Assembly (NCBI GenBank): GCA_021772915.1
Contig: JAJFLB010000015.1
Location: 82,620-146,619 of the forward strand
Direction: 5' to 3'
Length of the DNA: 64,000 nt
Source: Gammaproteobacteria bacterium
GTDB taxonomy: Bacteria; Pseudomonadota; Gammaproteobacteria; Xanthomonadales; SZUA-36
A model generated the notes under the pieces. That model did not search any database. It saw only the letters and a list, made by a program, of their open reading frames with translations, and was not told the origin of the DNA. The translations under genes were made by a program, and so were the position numbers. Position 1 is the stretch's first letter. The number at the start of each line of letters is the position of its first letter. Positions 18,948-28,322 of the stretch are shown piece by piece.

Positions 18948-20237
18948 ATGAAAATGAAACTCCATTGGCAAATAATGATAGGTCTTGCTGCAGGTGCCCT
19001 GTTCGGTATTTTTGCGGCTACCAATCAGTTAAGCGGATTCACCCACGATTGGGTTACGCCTTTTGGTACGCTGTTTGTTAATTTGCTGAAACTCATTGCA
19101 ATGCCATTGGTTTTTGCATCGTTGGTAACCGGTGTGGCTTCGTTGGCAGATGTAAGCAAGTTGTCACGCATGGGTGGCAGGACGATTGGTATTTACCTCA
19201 TGACCACGGTTTTTTCCATCACCATTGGCCTGGTGGTGGTCAATGTGCTGGAACCGGGCAAGTCGATACCACCGCAGGTCAGTGCCGATTTGCAGGCATC
19301 CTACGTGGAGGAGGTTGAAGGCCGCGCCGAAACCATTGAGCAGGTCAGGGAGCGGGGGCCGTTGCAGCCGCTGGTGGATATCGTCCCGCAGAACATCATA
19401 TCGGCCCTGGGTCAAAATATCCGCATGTTACAAGTCGTGTTTTTTGCGTTGTTTTTTGGAGTCTGCCTGATCCTTATACCCAATGAACATACGCGCACCG
19501 TGAAGTCTTTTATCCAGGGGCTCAACGACATTATTATCAAGATGGTTGACCTGATCATGTATATTGCGCCGCTGGGCGTTTTCGCGTTGATCGCCGGCAC
19601 CATCACTGCGGTGGCGGGTGATAACATTGACACTGTGTTGAGCCTGTTGAGTTCACTGGGCTTTTATACCTTGGTGGTCATTTTTGGTCTGTTATTGCAC
19701 GTAGCGCTGGTGTACTGCTCGTTTGTACATTTTTTAACGCGCTTTAGCCTCAAACAGTTTTTTGCCGGTATCGCACCGGCACAATTGCTGGCTTTTTCCA
19801 CGAGTTCCAGCGCGGCTACGCTGCCTGTGACCATGGAGTGTGTGGAAGATAACCTTGGGGTCAAAAACGAGGTTGCGTCATTTGTATTGCCACTGGGTGC
19901 GACGATTAATCTCGATGGCACCGCACTTTACCAGGGGGTTGCCACGGTATTTATCGCCCAGGCACTGGGGATGGATTTGAATCTGACTGCGCAGTTGACC
20001 ATCGTGCTGACCGCGTTGCTGGCTTCGATTGGCACAGCACCGGTACCGGCTGCAGGTATTGTCATGCTGGTCATCGTGCTCGAATCCGTGGGTGTTCCGT
20101 CCTCCGGAATCGCCCTGATCCTGGGTGTAGACCGTATCTTGGACATGGTCCGCACCGCCACCAATGTAACCGGTGATTGCGCGGTTACGGTGTTGGTGGA
20201 CAATGCTGAAAACAGGGCGGCGACCAGGTCAACGTGA
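18948..20237 (+). CDS. Dicarboxylate/amino acid:cation symporter (DAACS family)
   Basis: A 429-aa inner-membrane sodium- or proton-coupled transporter of the GltP/DctA family, for C4-dicarboxylates or glutamate/aspartate. It has about eight hydrophobic segments and two re-entrant loops. The family signatures are FSTSSSAATLPVTMECVED (first hairpin) and GATINLDGTALYQGVATVF. The conserved ILGVDRILDMVRTATNVTGD near the C-terminus contains the substrate-binding aspartate and asparagine. AAGGA precedes the ATG. An aminotransferase gene follows 35 bases downstream, suggesting uptake and transamination of an amino acid or amine. Confidence 0.93.
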   Translation: MKMKLHWQIMIGLAAGALFGIFAATNQLSGFTHDWVTPFGTLFVNLLKLIAMPLVFASLVTGVASLADVSKLSRMGGRTIGIYLMTTVFSITIGLVVVNVLEPGKSIPPQVSADLQASYVEEVEGRAETIEQVRERGPLQPLVDIVPQNIISALGQNIRMLQVVFFALFFGVCLILIPNEHTRTVKSFIQGLNDIIIKMVDLIMYIAPLGVFALIAGTITAVAGDNIDTVLSLLSSLGFYTLVVIFGLLLHVALVYCSFVHFLTRFSLKQFFAGIAPAQLLAFSTSSSAATLPVTMECVEDNLGVKNEVASFVLPLGATINLDGTALYQGVATVFIAQALGMDLNLTAQLTIVLTALLASIGTAPVPAAGIVMLVIVLESVGVPSSGIALILGVDRILDMVRTATNVTGDCAVTVLVDNAENRAATRST

Positions 20238-20272
20238 ATGTCTGACTGAAGTCAGGGGCGAGATGGTAATGT

Positions 20273-21598
20273 ATGAGTAACGTTTTCTACAGAAACCCCC
20301 AGCACGATTACCCGATGGTGGTGCGTGGTGAGGGCGTATATCTATACGACGCCAACGGCAAGCAATATCTGGACGGCAGTGGTGGGGCAGCTATTTCCTG
20401 TCTCGGTCACGGTCACCCGGTGGTGATTGATGCAGTCAGGGCGCAGCTTGAAGAGATGGCCTTCGCCCACACGATGTTTTTTACCAATCAGCCACAGGAA
20501 TTGTTGGCGCAAAAACTCGTGGACCGGTTTGGTGAGAGTGATGGCCGGGTATATTTTTCCAGTGGAGGATCGGAGTCCAATGAAACCGCGATCAAGCTGG
20601 CGCGTCAATACTGGCTTGCACGGGGCAGGGATCAGAAGCACTTGGTGATCTCCAGACACCAGAGCTATCACGGCAATACGCTTGGCGCACTGTCTGCCTC
20701 TGGTAGCCCGGTGCGACGTAAAATCTATGCGCCGTTATTGCACGACTGGCCCAAAATCGATTCTTGCCATGCTTATCGTTATCGGCAGGCGGATGAAACC
20801 GAACGTGAATATGGCAAACGTGCCGCTCGGTCACTTGAGGATGCCATAATCTCGGCCGGCGCAGATAAGGTGGCCGCTTTCATCGCTGAACCCATAGTTG
20901 GCGCCACCCTGGGTGCGGTTCCGGCAGTAGAGGGCTACTTCCAGGCCATTCGTCGTATTTGTGACCGACACGAGGTCCTGCTGATCTTGGATGAGGTAAT
21001 GGCCGGTTGTGGCCGTTCAGGTACTTATTTTGCTTTCGAGCAGGAAGCGATTACACCGGATATTGTAACCATCGCCAAAGGTCTGGGGGGTGGTTATCAG
21101 CCCATTGGTGCGGTTATAGCGCGGGGGTTCATTCATCAGGATATCGTCAATGCTGTTGGCGCCTTTACACATGGTCACACGTATGTTGGCCACGCGACCG
21201 CCGCAGCGGCCGGGCTGGCTGTGTTGAAAGTATTGGAACAAACGAATCTTCTGGATAGTGTTGCGGCTACCGGGAATCTGTTGAGTAACCGATTGCGCGA
21301 TGCTTTCGCAGATCACCCCCATGTGGGGGATATACGGGGGCGAGGTCTTTTCATTGGTGTTGAACTGGTTGAGGATCGAGAGACCAAAGCAGGCATCCGC
21401 AAAGAACTGGGCCTGCCATCAGTCATCCGCAATACTGCGATGGAAAATGGTCTGATTTGTTACCCGGGTGGTGGAACGGTGGATGGCCAGGACGGTGCTC
21501 ATATTCTGCTGGCCCCGCCCTTTATTTATCAACCGGGTCACGTTGATGAATTGGTTGCGAAACTCGAGAAAACACTGAAACAGGTACGCTTCGTGTAG
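20273..21598 (+). CDS. Class III (omega) aminotransferase
   Basis: A PLP-dependent fold type I aminotransferase of the class III group, which transfers amino groups from non-alpha amines such as beta-alanine, GABA or similar. The PLP-binding region has YFSSGGSESNETAIKLARQY near residue 95, ILDEVMAGCGRSG with the conserved aspartate, and the Schiff-base lysine in TIAKGLGGGYQPIGAVI near residue 268. FTHGHTYVGHATAAAA is the usual following segment. Length 441 aa is normal. The substrate is unknown. Its TAG stop lies inside a REP element and its last six codons are copied in the 131-bp tandem duplication downstream. Confidence 0.92.
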   Translation: MSNVFYRNPQHDYPMVVRGEGVYLYDANGKQYLDGSGGAAISCLGHGHPVVIDAVRAQLEEMAFAHTMFFTNQPQELLAQKLVDRFGESDGRVYFSSGGSESNETAIKLARQYWLARGRDQKHLVISRHQSYHGNTLGALSASGSPVRRKIYAPLLHDWPKIDSCHAYRYRQADETEREYGKRAARSLEDAIISAGADKVAAFIAEPIVGATLGAVPAVEGYFQAIRRICDRHEVLLILDEVMAGCGRSGTYFAFEQEAITPDIVTIAKGLGGGYQPIGAVIARGFIHQDIVNAVGAFTHGHTYVGHATAAAAGLAVLKVLEQTNLLDSVAATGNLLSNRLRDAFADHPHVGDIRGRGLFIGVELVEDRETKAGIRKELGLPSVIRNTAMENGLICYPGGGTVDGQDGAHILLAPPFIYQPGHVDELVAKLEKTLKQVRFV

Positions 21599-21661
21599 GA
21601 CTGATGAGCTTGCTCATCGGGAATGGTCGGTGTTCGCGACCAGAAAACTGGTCACTCCTAC
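21595..21661 (+). repeat. REPIN copy 1 (inverted REP doublet)
   Basis: It starts GTAGGA and ends TCCTAC, with two hairpins inside: GATGAGCTTGCTCATC and GACCAGAAAACTGGTC. The TAG inside the first GTAG is the aminotransferase stop codon. The GTAG foot is the mark of REPs mobilised by RAYT transposases. Confidence 0.88.
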
Positions 21662-21725
21662 AGGGACAGGCAAGGAATCCCAACGACCGTAGCGTTGATT
21701 CCACAGGTAAACAGGTACGCTTCGT

Positions 21726-21792
21726 GTAGGACTGATGAGCTTGCTCATCGGGAATGATCGGTGTTCGCGACCAGAAAACTGGTCACTCCTAC
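21726..21792 (+). repeat. REPIN copy 2
   Basis: Same layout as the copy at 21595 (GTAGGA, two hairpins, TCCTAC), duplicated with it in the 131-bp tandem repeat; it differs by one base in the spacer. Confidence 0.88.
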
Positions 21793-21845
21793 AGGGACAG
21801 GCAAGGAATCCCGACGACCGTAACGTTGATTCCACAGGTCACGTG

Positions 21846-22367
21846 TTAACTGTGCTCCAGCGGTACAGCGTAGGTTCTGATGATAAGCGCCAGGGCTATA
21901 TACATACCTACCGTGACCATAATATCGAGTTGCTGTTGCGTGTCGAAATGCTCATCCAGCCGGCGACGGGTGCTGTCTGAAATGCAATTGTGACGATGGC
22001 AATCATCTGCTGCCAACAACAAGGTCGATTCATCGGCTTGCCAGTCAGCTGCTTCCGGACCCTGTTTGACACGTTCTATTTCCGGCCTTGAAAGACCTGC
22101 ATCAAGACCACGTTCGACATGATGACTCCACTCGTAATCTGCGCTGCACAGGTGTGCCGTACGCAGGATCAGCAATTCCCGCTGCCGTGGCAGCAAACTG
22201 CTGTTTGCGACGACATGGTTGCGAAACGGCATCCAGGCTTGCAGCAGTTCCGGGTGATGGGCCATTATATTGTGAATATTCAGCGGCTTACCCAGGTAAG
22301 AACGAATGTCGCTCAGTGCTGTGGGCCAATGTTCAGGTGCCAGTGGCTGTAGGTTCTTTTTTGTCAT
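21846..22367 (-). CDS. Carboxymuconolactone decarboxylase (CMD/AhpD-like) family protein
   Basis: A 173-aa helical protein of the CMD superfamily. The family core is REIL-type LLPRQRELLILRTAHLC followed by SADYEWSHHVERGLDAGLS, with the glutamate and histidines of the EWxxH region. It has only one cysteine in the CxxC position of peroxidase-type AhpD, so it resembles the non-peroxidase branch, whose members have varied or unknown roles. The start is the ATG at 22367 (MTKKNLQPLAPEHW); the frame continues to 22409. It converges on the aminotransferase repeats and diverges from the TonB receptor. Confidence 0.82.
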   Translation of the reverse strand: MTKKNLQPLAPEHWPTALSDIRSYLGKPLNIHNIMAHHPELLQAWMPFRNHVVANSSLLPRQRELLILRTAHLCSADYEWSHHVERGLDAGLSRPEIERVKQGPEAADWQADESTLLLAADDCHRHNCISDSTRRRLDEHFDTQQQLDIMVTVGMYIALALIIRTYAVPLEHS

Positions 22368-22535
22368 ACGCGGGCTCTTGATGATGAAAGGTGTGCACCC
22401 GGTAAACACATAAATAAAAATAATTCTTGATACCTAAGTTGTTCTCTTAATGTTTCTTTATTTAGATATGTTAAGCTTATCGGATTCCTAAATTTTAACA
22501 TACCAATCTGGCGTTATATTCAGCGTGATTATTGG

Positions 22536-22596
22536 GACAGTCGGGTTCACGGACCCAGCAGGAACGAATGGCTAGGTCCGCGGCGGGCTGTTTTTA
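22536..22596 (+). promoter_or_regulatory. Leader hairpin with T run before the TonB receptor
   Basis: CGGACC pairs with GGTCCG, and ACAG at the outside with CTGT, followed by TTTTT. This terminator-like structure lies between the likely promoter and the GGAGG ribosome-binding site, so it could act as an attenuator. I see no cobalamin riboswitch signature. Confidence 0.35.
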
Positions 22597-22615
22597 TCTA
22601 TTGGAGGCAAAGAGA

Positions 22616-25090
22616 ATGAAATTAAAATATAAAATACTAACGGGCATTTACAGTTTGGTATTGCTGGCGATTTTTTCCGCACCAACGCTGGCTGGCAATA
22701 AGGCCAAAGACGAGACCGCTACGAACAGTGTAGCAACTACTGATGATGCAGCTCAGTCACGGGTCACCAAGCTGACACAGACTGATGGTGATGGTGGTGT
22801 GCTTGAAGAAGTAATCACCACCGGCACACGTAGTGCCAAACCCCGTTCTGCAGCAGATTCAACCGTACCGGTTGATGTTATTTCGGGTGATGATTTTAAC
22901 GCCTTTGGCGGTATTGCTGACCTGACGGACAACCTGAAGGCGAATGTCCCGTCGTATACCGCGACACCCGCTACCGGTGACGGTAGTGCGTTTGTGCGTC
23001 CTACCTCCTTGCGTGGGACCGCACCCGACCAGGTCCTGGTTTTGGTAAACGGTAAACGCCGGCACCGCTCAGCCCTGGTGCAGTTTTTCGCCCCGGCCGC
23101 CGGTAACGGCGCACACGGTGTTGATGTCGGAATGATTCCCGGGATTGCCCTTAAGCAGGTAGAGGTGTTACGCGATGGCGCGGCAGCTCAGTACGGGTCT
23201 GATGCGATTGCAGGTGTGATTAACTTCATTCTGAAAGACGATTCCGAAGGTGGGGAGTTCCAGCTTCAGTATGGACAGCACTACGAAAACGAAGACAGTT
23301 TCAAGTTTGCAGCAAATGCCGGTTTCGCCCTCGGTGAAAGTGGTTTTGCAAATTTGAGTATTGAATATGTTGATAATGATGCGCTTTCACGTGGGATCCA
23401 GCGTCCTGACGCGCAGGCCCTGATTGACTCTGGTGTGACAGCAGTTGGGCAGGACGCGCCGTTTGGTGACGCGCCATTCGCGCAAACCTGGGGTCGTCCG
23501 GAAACCAGTGGCGCTCGCTTTTTTCTGAACTCCGGTTTTGATATCAGCGACAGTGCACAGCTTTATGCACGTCTGGGCTTTGCTGAAACTGAAGGTCGCT
23601 ATCGTTTCTTCTATCGTAACCCGCAGCACTCAAGCCTGGTGCCATTACGTGCCCTGGGCTTTACCGGGCTGCCTGGCGGCTTCACACCGTTTCTTGACGG
23701 CGATCAGGAAGACACGACCTTTGTGTTGGGCGTTGACGGTGATTTCCAAAATGGTATGGCTTACGACTTCAGTTTCGGTTATGGCAAGAATACGCTGGAT
23801 TACCTTCTGAACAATACGGTCAACCAGAGTCTGGGTCTGGATGCAAACCTGCAGATTCCGCAGATGGATTTCGATGTTGGTGGTTATGAGCAAAGAGAGA
23901 TCAACCTGAATGCTGACTTCTCCCTGCCGATCAGCGACGCTCTGAACCTGGGTTTTGGTGCGGAATTCCGTGAGGAAACCTACACCGTAAATGCCGGTGA
24001 GCCAAGTGCATCCGTAGGCGCAGGATCGAGCGGGTTTAAAGGCATCACAGGAGCTGACGCAGGTGAGTTTTCCCGTGACAACATCGCTGTCTATGTTGAT
24101 ATTGAGCAAGATGTCAGTGACGAGTTATTGCTGCAATATGCGGCCCGTTACGAAAACTTCTCCGATTTCGGTAGCACCGTTAACGGAAAACTTGCCGCAC
24201 GTTACAGAGTCTCGGACACTTTTGCACTGCGTGGTGCAGTTTCAACGGGGTTCCATGGCCCGACACCGGGTCAGGCCAATGTACGTACCACCATCACGAC
24301 CTTTGATGGCGTAACCGGATTGCAGGTTGAAGAAGGTCTGGTACCTTCGACTGATCCCCGTGTAGCCGCGGTAGGCGGAACTGCTTTGACCGAGGAAACT
24401 TCGCTCAACTTCAGTGCTGGTTTCAGCGCTGATATCGGTGAAAACACAACGTTGACCGCGGACTTTTACCTGATCGAAGTCGATGACCGTATTTACCGTA
24501 CGGGTGATATTGCGGTACCCGGTACCACCAACACCATCTCTTTTTACACCAATGCCCTGGATGTTGAACACAAGGGTCTGGATTTGGTGCTGACATCGAA
24601 TTTCGACTGGTCGGGAGACGCCACCACGGCGTTGACGGTTGCCTATGCCTACAACAAAGTCAAAATTACCGGTCAAAAGCTGATCAATGGTGTACAGCCG
24701 GTTAGTGACGGTCTGGTTGAAGATATTGAAAACAACTATCCCAACCACCGGTTGGTCGCGACCACCAATACCTTCTTTGGCGAGCAGTGGAATCTGCTGC
24801 TGCGGGCCAACTACTACGGTTCGCATTTTGACGAACGTGGCCGGATCGGTGCAGCTTCAAATCCCAGCGCCAAGATTGGTGCAACGGTCTACTTTGATGC
24901 AGAGCTGGGTTTTCAGCTCAACGATAACTTCCGTCTGGCATTGGGTGCGGTCAACATATTTGATGAGTTCATCGATGAGATTGGACCACCCAATTCAAAT
25001 CGCATAAGCGTTGGCTTGCAGTACCCACGCCGGAGTGCTGCAAACTACGAAGGCGGTGCCTGGTACCTGAGAGGTTCCTACCGCTGGTAA
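22616..25090 (+). CDS. TonB-dependent outer-membrane receptor
   Basis: An 824-aa outer-membrane receptor for active import of large ligands (siderophores, vitamins, glycans or others) driven by TonB. A signal peptide (MKLKYKILTGIYSLVLLAIF, cleaved near TLAG) is followed by the TonB box region VLEEVITTGTRS. The plug domain follows (VPVDVISGDDFNAFGGIADL; TSLRGTAPDQVLVLVNGKRR; VEVLRDGAAAQYGSDAIAGV). The 22-strand barrel ends in the aromatic residue of YLRGSYRW, as outer-membrane barrels do. The start is the ATG at 22616 with GGAGG 8 bases upstream. The broad subtype resembles receptors common in Sphingomonads and marine gammaproteobacteria; the ligand is unknown. Confidence 0.94.
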   Translation: MKLKYKILTGIYSLVLLAIFSAPTLAGNKAKDETATNSVATTDDAAQSRVTKLTQTDGDGGVLEEVITTGTRSAKPRSAADSTVPVDVISGDDFNAFGGIADLTDNLKANVPSYTATPATGDGSAFVRPTSLRGTAPDQVLVLVNGKRRHRSALVQFFAPAAGNGAHGVDVGMIPGIALKQVEVLRDGAAAQYGSDAIAGVINFILKDDSEGGEFQLQYGQHYENEDSFKFAANAGFALGESGFANLSIEYVDNDALSRGIQRPDAQALIDSGVTAVGQDAPFGDAPFAQTWGRPETSGARFFLNSGFDISDSAQLYARLGFAETEGRYRFFYRNPQHSSLVPLRALGFTGLPGGFTPFLDGDQEDTTFVLGVDGDFQNGMAYDFSFGYGKNTLDYLLNNTVNQSLGLDANLQIPQMDFDVGGYEQREINLNADFSLPISDALNLGFGAEFREETYTVNAGEPSASVGAGSSGFKGITGADAGEFSRDNIAVYVDIEQDVSDELLLQYAARYENFSDFGSTVNGKLAARYRVSDTFALRGAVSTGFHGPTPGQANVRTTITTFDGVTGLQVEEGLVPSTDPRVAAVGGTALTEETSLNFSAGFSADIGENTTLTADFYLIEVDDRIYRTGDIAVPGTTNTISFYTNALDVEHKGLDLVLTSNFDWSGDATTALTVAYAYNKVKITGQKLINGVQPVSDGLVEDIENNYPNHRLVATTNTFFGEQWNLLLRANYYGSHFDERGRIGAASNPSAKIGATVYFDAELGFQLNDNFRLALGAVNIFDEFIDEIGPPNSNRISVGLQYPRRSAANYEGGAWYLRGSYRW

Positions 25091-25117
25091 AAACCCGGAA
25101 GTCAGGGTTAGATACCG

Positions 25118-25150
25118 GAGGCGCGATCAATCGATCGCGCCTCTTTTTTT
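25118..25150 (+). terminator. Rho-independent terminator of the TonB receptor gene
   Basis: GAGGCGCGATC (25118-25128) and GATCGCGCCTC (25133-25143) form a perfect 11-bp stem with a 4-base loop, followed by seven T. Confidence 0.95.
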
Positions 25151-25177
25151 GCCGATAATTTGGCACGGCCTTGATCC

Positions 25178-25206
25178 GTAGGACCGACGAGCGTGCTCGT
25201 CGGGAA
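25178..25206 (+). repeat. Single REP element
   Basis: GTAGGACCGACGAG, spacer, then CTCGTCGGGAA: one half of the REPIN family found elsewhere in the window. The second hairpin is not recognisable. Confidence 0.8.
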
Positions 25207-25267
25207 CACCCAACGACGGACACATGTCAAAAGGTCACATCACCCCTAATGGGGGTGGTGTGGTGCG

Positions 25268-25292
25268 ACGAGCCGGCGGGTTCCCGGCTCGT
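25268..25292. terminator. Hairpin between convergent genes
   Basis: ACGAGCCGG (25268-25276) and CCGGCTCGT (25284-25292) form a perfect 9-bp stem 12 bases after the stop of the minus-strand permease gene. No T run on either side, so terminator activity is only likely. Confidence 0.5.
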
Positions 25293-25304
25293 TAGAAGCA
25301 CAAA

Positions 25305-26408
25305 TTAATCCAGGCGCTTACTGAACCGCATAATTGCCAAAGACATCAGCACTGCGATAAACAGACCAAGAATCATCAATTCACCGGCAAGTTCTTGCAA
25401 GCTGGCCCCACGCAGAATGACACCACGGATCAACCGCATAAAATGCGTCAAAGGCAAGATTTCCGCGATTACTTGTGCGAGGTGGGGCATCCCTGCAAAT
25501 GGAAACATGAATCCGGACAGCAGGATGGACGGCACAAATACAAAGAAAGCAAGCTGCATGGCCTGAAACTGTGTGTTGACCAGGGTCGAAATAACCAAGC
25601 CCAGGGCCAGATTGGTGATGATGAATACGAGGGTAACGATGTAGACATCCAGCAGACTTCCGCGCATGGGTATGTGAAACAGAAAGTGCCCCAATACCAG
25701 TACCAGGCTGACCTGCAACAGACCGATCAGAACATAGGGGGTGATTTTTGCCAGCATCAACTCGGGTGTCTTGATGGGGGTGGTGATCAATAGTTCGAGA
25801 TTTCCCCGTTCACGCTCCCGTACGATGGCCACGGCAGTGAACATGAGCATGGTCATAGTCAGGATAACGCCTATCAATCCCGGTACAGTATTGACCGGTG
25901 AGCGTCTCTCAGGGTTGTAAAAAGTTCTTAGCTCCAATATCGGCGGCAGGTCGTCGTAGGGCGCGGTCCTTGAAACCTGTGTCAGCTGTGCCAGTTGCAG
26001 TTGTGCCGCAGCGGCCTGCACAACGGTATCGGAACCGTCGACAAACAGCTGTACGGCTGCACGTCCAGGCTGCTGTAGCCGGCGCTCAAAATCTACCGGT
26101 ACGTAAATGCCGACACTGATTTTGCCCTGCCGCAGCAGTAACTCTAGTTCGTCTGCATCACTTGCCTGCGTAATCACATTGATTACCTGGGAATGTGCAA
26201 GGTCCATGACCAGTTGGCGCGACGCGGAAGTGCCGGAAAGGTCTGCCACGGCCGCGTCAAGATTGCGCACATCCATGTTGATGGCATAACCGAACATCAG
26301 CAACTGGGCAACCGGTACACCGACGATCATGCCAAAGGTCAGCCGGTCGCGCCGCAGTTGCCTGACTTCCTTTTTGACGATGGCAAAAATGCGCTGCAGA
26401 GATTTCAC
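25305..26408 (-). CDS. ABC-2 type exporter permease
   Basis: A 367-aa inner-membrane permease of the YbhR/YhhJ group. The first membrane segment is near residues 23-43 (FGMIVGVPVAQLLMFGYAI). A periplasmic domain follows to about residue 175 (YNPERRSPVNTVPGLIGV), then five more membrane segments. It contains the ABC-2 signature region VRERERGNLELLITTPIKTP. It overlaps the ATPase gene by 4 bases and would work as a homodimer, since only one permease is encoded here (E. coli ybhS and ybhR are two). Together with the ATPase, fusion protein and TetR gene it forms one export operon. Confidence 0.92.
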   Translation of the reverse strand: MKSLQRIFAIVKKEVRQLRRDRLTFGMIVGVPVAQLLMFGYAINMDVRNLDAAVADLSGTSASRQLVMDLAHSQVINVITQASDADELELLLRQGKISVGIYVPVDFERRLQQPGRAAVQLFVDGSDTVVQAAAAQLQLAQLTQVSRTAPYDDLPPILELRTFYNPERRSPVNTVPGLIGVILTMTMLMFTAVAIVRERERGNLELLITTPIKTPELMLAKITPYVLIGLLQVSLVLVLGHFLFHIPMRGSLLDVYIVTLVFIITNLALGLVISTLVNTQFQAMQLAFFVFVPSILLSGFMFPFAGMPHLAQVIAEILPLTHFMRLIRGVILRGASLQELAGELMILGLFIAVLMSLAIMRFSKRLD

Positions 26409-27355
26409 CTGGCGTCCCTTTTGTCACGTGTTGCAGCAACGAATACGTCTTCAAGACCTGGCTTCGTGATATGGCATTCGCTCAGGTTCATTCCGGCCTT
26501 TGTGATGACTTCACGTACAGCCTGATCCGGTAGGGCCTGGTCTTTGCTCACCATAACGCGCAGGACATTACCTATTTGGGCTGAGCTGTGGACAAAAGAT
26601 TCCGCCTCAAGCAGCTTGCCGACTCTGCGTGGCTGGTCCGATTCAACAATGATGATACTGGCATCAATTTGGTTCCCCAGTTCTTGAGGGCTACCCTCAG
26701 CAACCAGCTTTCCCTCGTCCAGAATGGCCAGGGCGTGACAACGCTCTGCTTCATCCATGTAGTGGGTAGACACCAGAATCGTGGTGCCCTCGTCGACAAG
26801 GTCAAACAGAGTTTCCCAGAAAGCGCGTCTGTTTTCCGGGTCAACCGCACTGGTGGGTTCATCCAGAAAAAGCAATTCGGGACGGTGCAGGGTGGCTGCG
26901 GCCAGGGCTAATCTTTGCTTCTGGCCACCGCTGAGCGTGCCAGCTCTTTGGTCAAGAAAGTCGGTCAGTTCGTAGCGCTCAAGCGCGGCCCCGATTCGCC
27001 GCAGTTGATGTTGCCTCTCCAGGGTGTATATATCTGCCATGAACTGAAGATTCTCAGCTACCGTCAGGTCTTCAAACAGGGAAAACTTCTGTGTCATGTA
27101 GCCGACTTTCATACGCAAGGCCTCGGCCTCGGCGGGGATGGAATGACCCAAAACCGTGATGGTGCCGGAACTGGGGGTCAGAAGCCCGCACAACATGCGT
27201 ATGGTGGTCGATTTGCCCGAGCCATTGGGCCCCAGAAAACCGTAGATACGTGCATGCGGTATACGTAGATCCAGGGACTGTACGGCCTTCAATTGACCAA
27301 AAGTCTTACCCAGGTCATGTGCACTGATTGCCAGCCCGGCCTCGGTATTAATCAT
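26405..27355 (-). CDS. ABC transporter ATP-binding protein
   Basis: A 316-aa ATPase of the drug-exporter type (YbhF/CcmA-like). Walker A is GFLGPNGSGKSTTIRMLCGL. The signature motif is TLSGGQKQRLALAAATLH and Walker B is LLFLDEPTSAVDPENR, followed by the switch histidine in ILVSTHYMDEAERC. The C-terminal 80 residues form the DUF4162-like extension of exporters. It is a single nucleotide-binding unit, unlike the fused double YbhF of E. coli. It overlaps the membrane fusion gene by 8 bases. Confidence 0.94.
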   Translation of the reverse strand: MINTEAGLAISAHDLGKTFGQLKAVQSLDLRIPHARIYGFLGPNGSGKSTTIRMLCGLLTPSSGTITVLGHSIPAEAEALRMKVGYMTQKFSLFEDLTVAENLQFMADIYTLERQHQLRRIGAALERYELTDFLDQRAGTLSGGQKQRLALAAATLHRPELLFLDEPTSAVDPENRRAFWETLFDLVDEGTTILVSTHYMDEAERCHALAILDEGKLVAEGSPQELGNQIDASIIIVESDQPRRVGKLLEAESFVHSSAQIGNVLRVMVSKDQALPDQAVREVITKAGMNLSECHITKPGLEDVFVAATRDKRDAR

Positions 27356-28322
27356 GGAGGGTTGTGCCCGCCGGAAAGTCTACTTCAAGGGGTACACCAG
27401 ACGGCAGTGATTCAACGCCGGACAGGTCGACCTCTGCCAGGAAACTCAAACGTGAACGGTCGTGCTCGGTGAGGGCAAAGTATGGGGTAAAACTGGCGTC
27501 GGTGGATACCCAGCTTACAATTCCAGTACGAGACTGGTTATACCCGTCTAAACGCACCACCAGGGAGTCGCCTGGGCGGACCTGGGCGCGAATGGATTCG
27601 GGTACATAAATGCGCGCAAAGACTCTGCTGTCATCCAGTATCACCGCTACGGTCGTACCCGGCCGGGGTCTCTCGCCCAGCTGAAACAGTTGCTTATCCA
27701 GCGTGCCGCTAACCGGTGCATAGATTTTGAGCCGGTCAAGACTGAGCTGCACCTGGCTGACCTGGGCGGTGGCAGCAGCGAGTACCGCCGTGGCCTGTTG
27801 AAGTTCTTCAACCGTTGTGCCGTTGAGCAGGCTCGCCAGTGATTCGGATGCTGCCTGCTCTGCCGCGACGGCGGTTTTCCATCTGGTTTCGGCGGCATCC
27901 AACGAGGCCTGGTCAGACAAGTCACGCTCAAAAATATTCCGGGCACGCGACAGGTTTGCGGCTGTGTTTTTACTGAGTGCCTGGCTGAGTTCAAGCTGGG
28001 CACGGGCCTCGCTTATGGCTTCGTGACGTGGACCACGCTGTAACTCAGCAAGTCGCGCAGCAGCCTGATCCTGCAACGCAAGTTGCTGCTCGATGACGGC
28101 ATTGAGCCGGGTAGGATCCTGTTCAAGGATCAGCTCACCCGTGCTGACTTGCTGACCATCGCGAACATGTAAGGCGATAATGGGCTCGTTACTTTCCACA
28201 CTCAGTTCAACCCGGTCACGCTCCAGCGTACCGACCATGAAGTTTGTTTTGTCGTTGTCACACCCGACCAATGCCACGCACATAATGGCGGTCAGCCAGA
28301 GTGGCGAATACTGTTTTTTCAT
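27348..28322 (-). CDS. HlyD-family membrane fusion lipoprotein
   Basis: A 324-aa periplasmic adaptor of the YbhG/HlyD family. The signal sequence ends in the lipobox ALVGC near residue 21. Residues 40-75 are the first half of the lipoyl domain (EPIIALHVRDGQQVSTGELI). A coiled coil spans about 80-180 (ALQDQAAARLAELQRGPRHE). The second lipoyl half and barrel follow (YAPVSGTLDKQLFQLGERPR; DSLVVRLDGYNQS). It would link the permease to an outer-membrane channel, which is not encoded in the window. It overlaps the TetR gene by 4 bases. Confidence 0.92.
   Translation of the reverse strand: MKKQYSPLWLTAIMCVALVGCDNDKTNFMVGTLERDRVELSVESNEPIIALHVRDGQQVSTGELILEQDPTRLNAVIEQQLALQDQAAARLAELQRGPRHEAISEARAQLELSQALSKNTAANLSRARNIFERDLSDQASLDAAETRWKTAVAAEQAASESLASLLNGTTVEELQQATAVLAAATAQVSQVQLSLDRLKIYAPVSGTLDKQLFQLGERPRPGTTVAVILDDSRVFARIYVPESIRAQVRPGDSLVVRLDGYNQSRTGIVSWVSTDASFTPYFALTEHDRSRLSFLAEVDLSGVESLPSGVPLEVDFPAGTTLHD

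Larger units (their letters stand above)
21578..21839. repeat. 131-bp tandem duplication containing the aminotransferase end and a REPIN
   Basis: Copies 21578-21708 and 21709-21839 are almost identical, with a few single-base differences. Each unit begins with the last codons of the aminotransferase (KQVRFV-stop), then a REPIN, then about 47 bases of unique sequence. The sequence ACAGGT occurs at both ends of the unit, so recombination or slippage at short homology could have made it. Confidence 0.95.
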
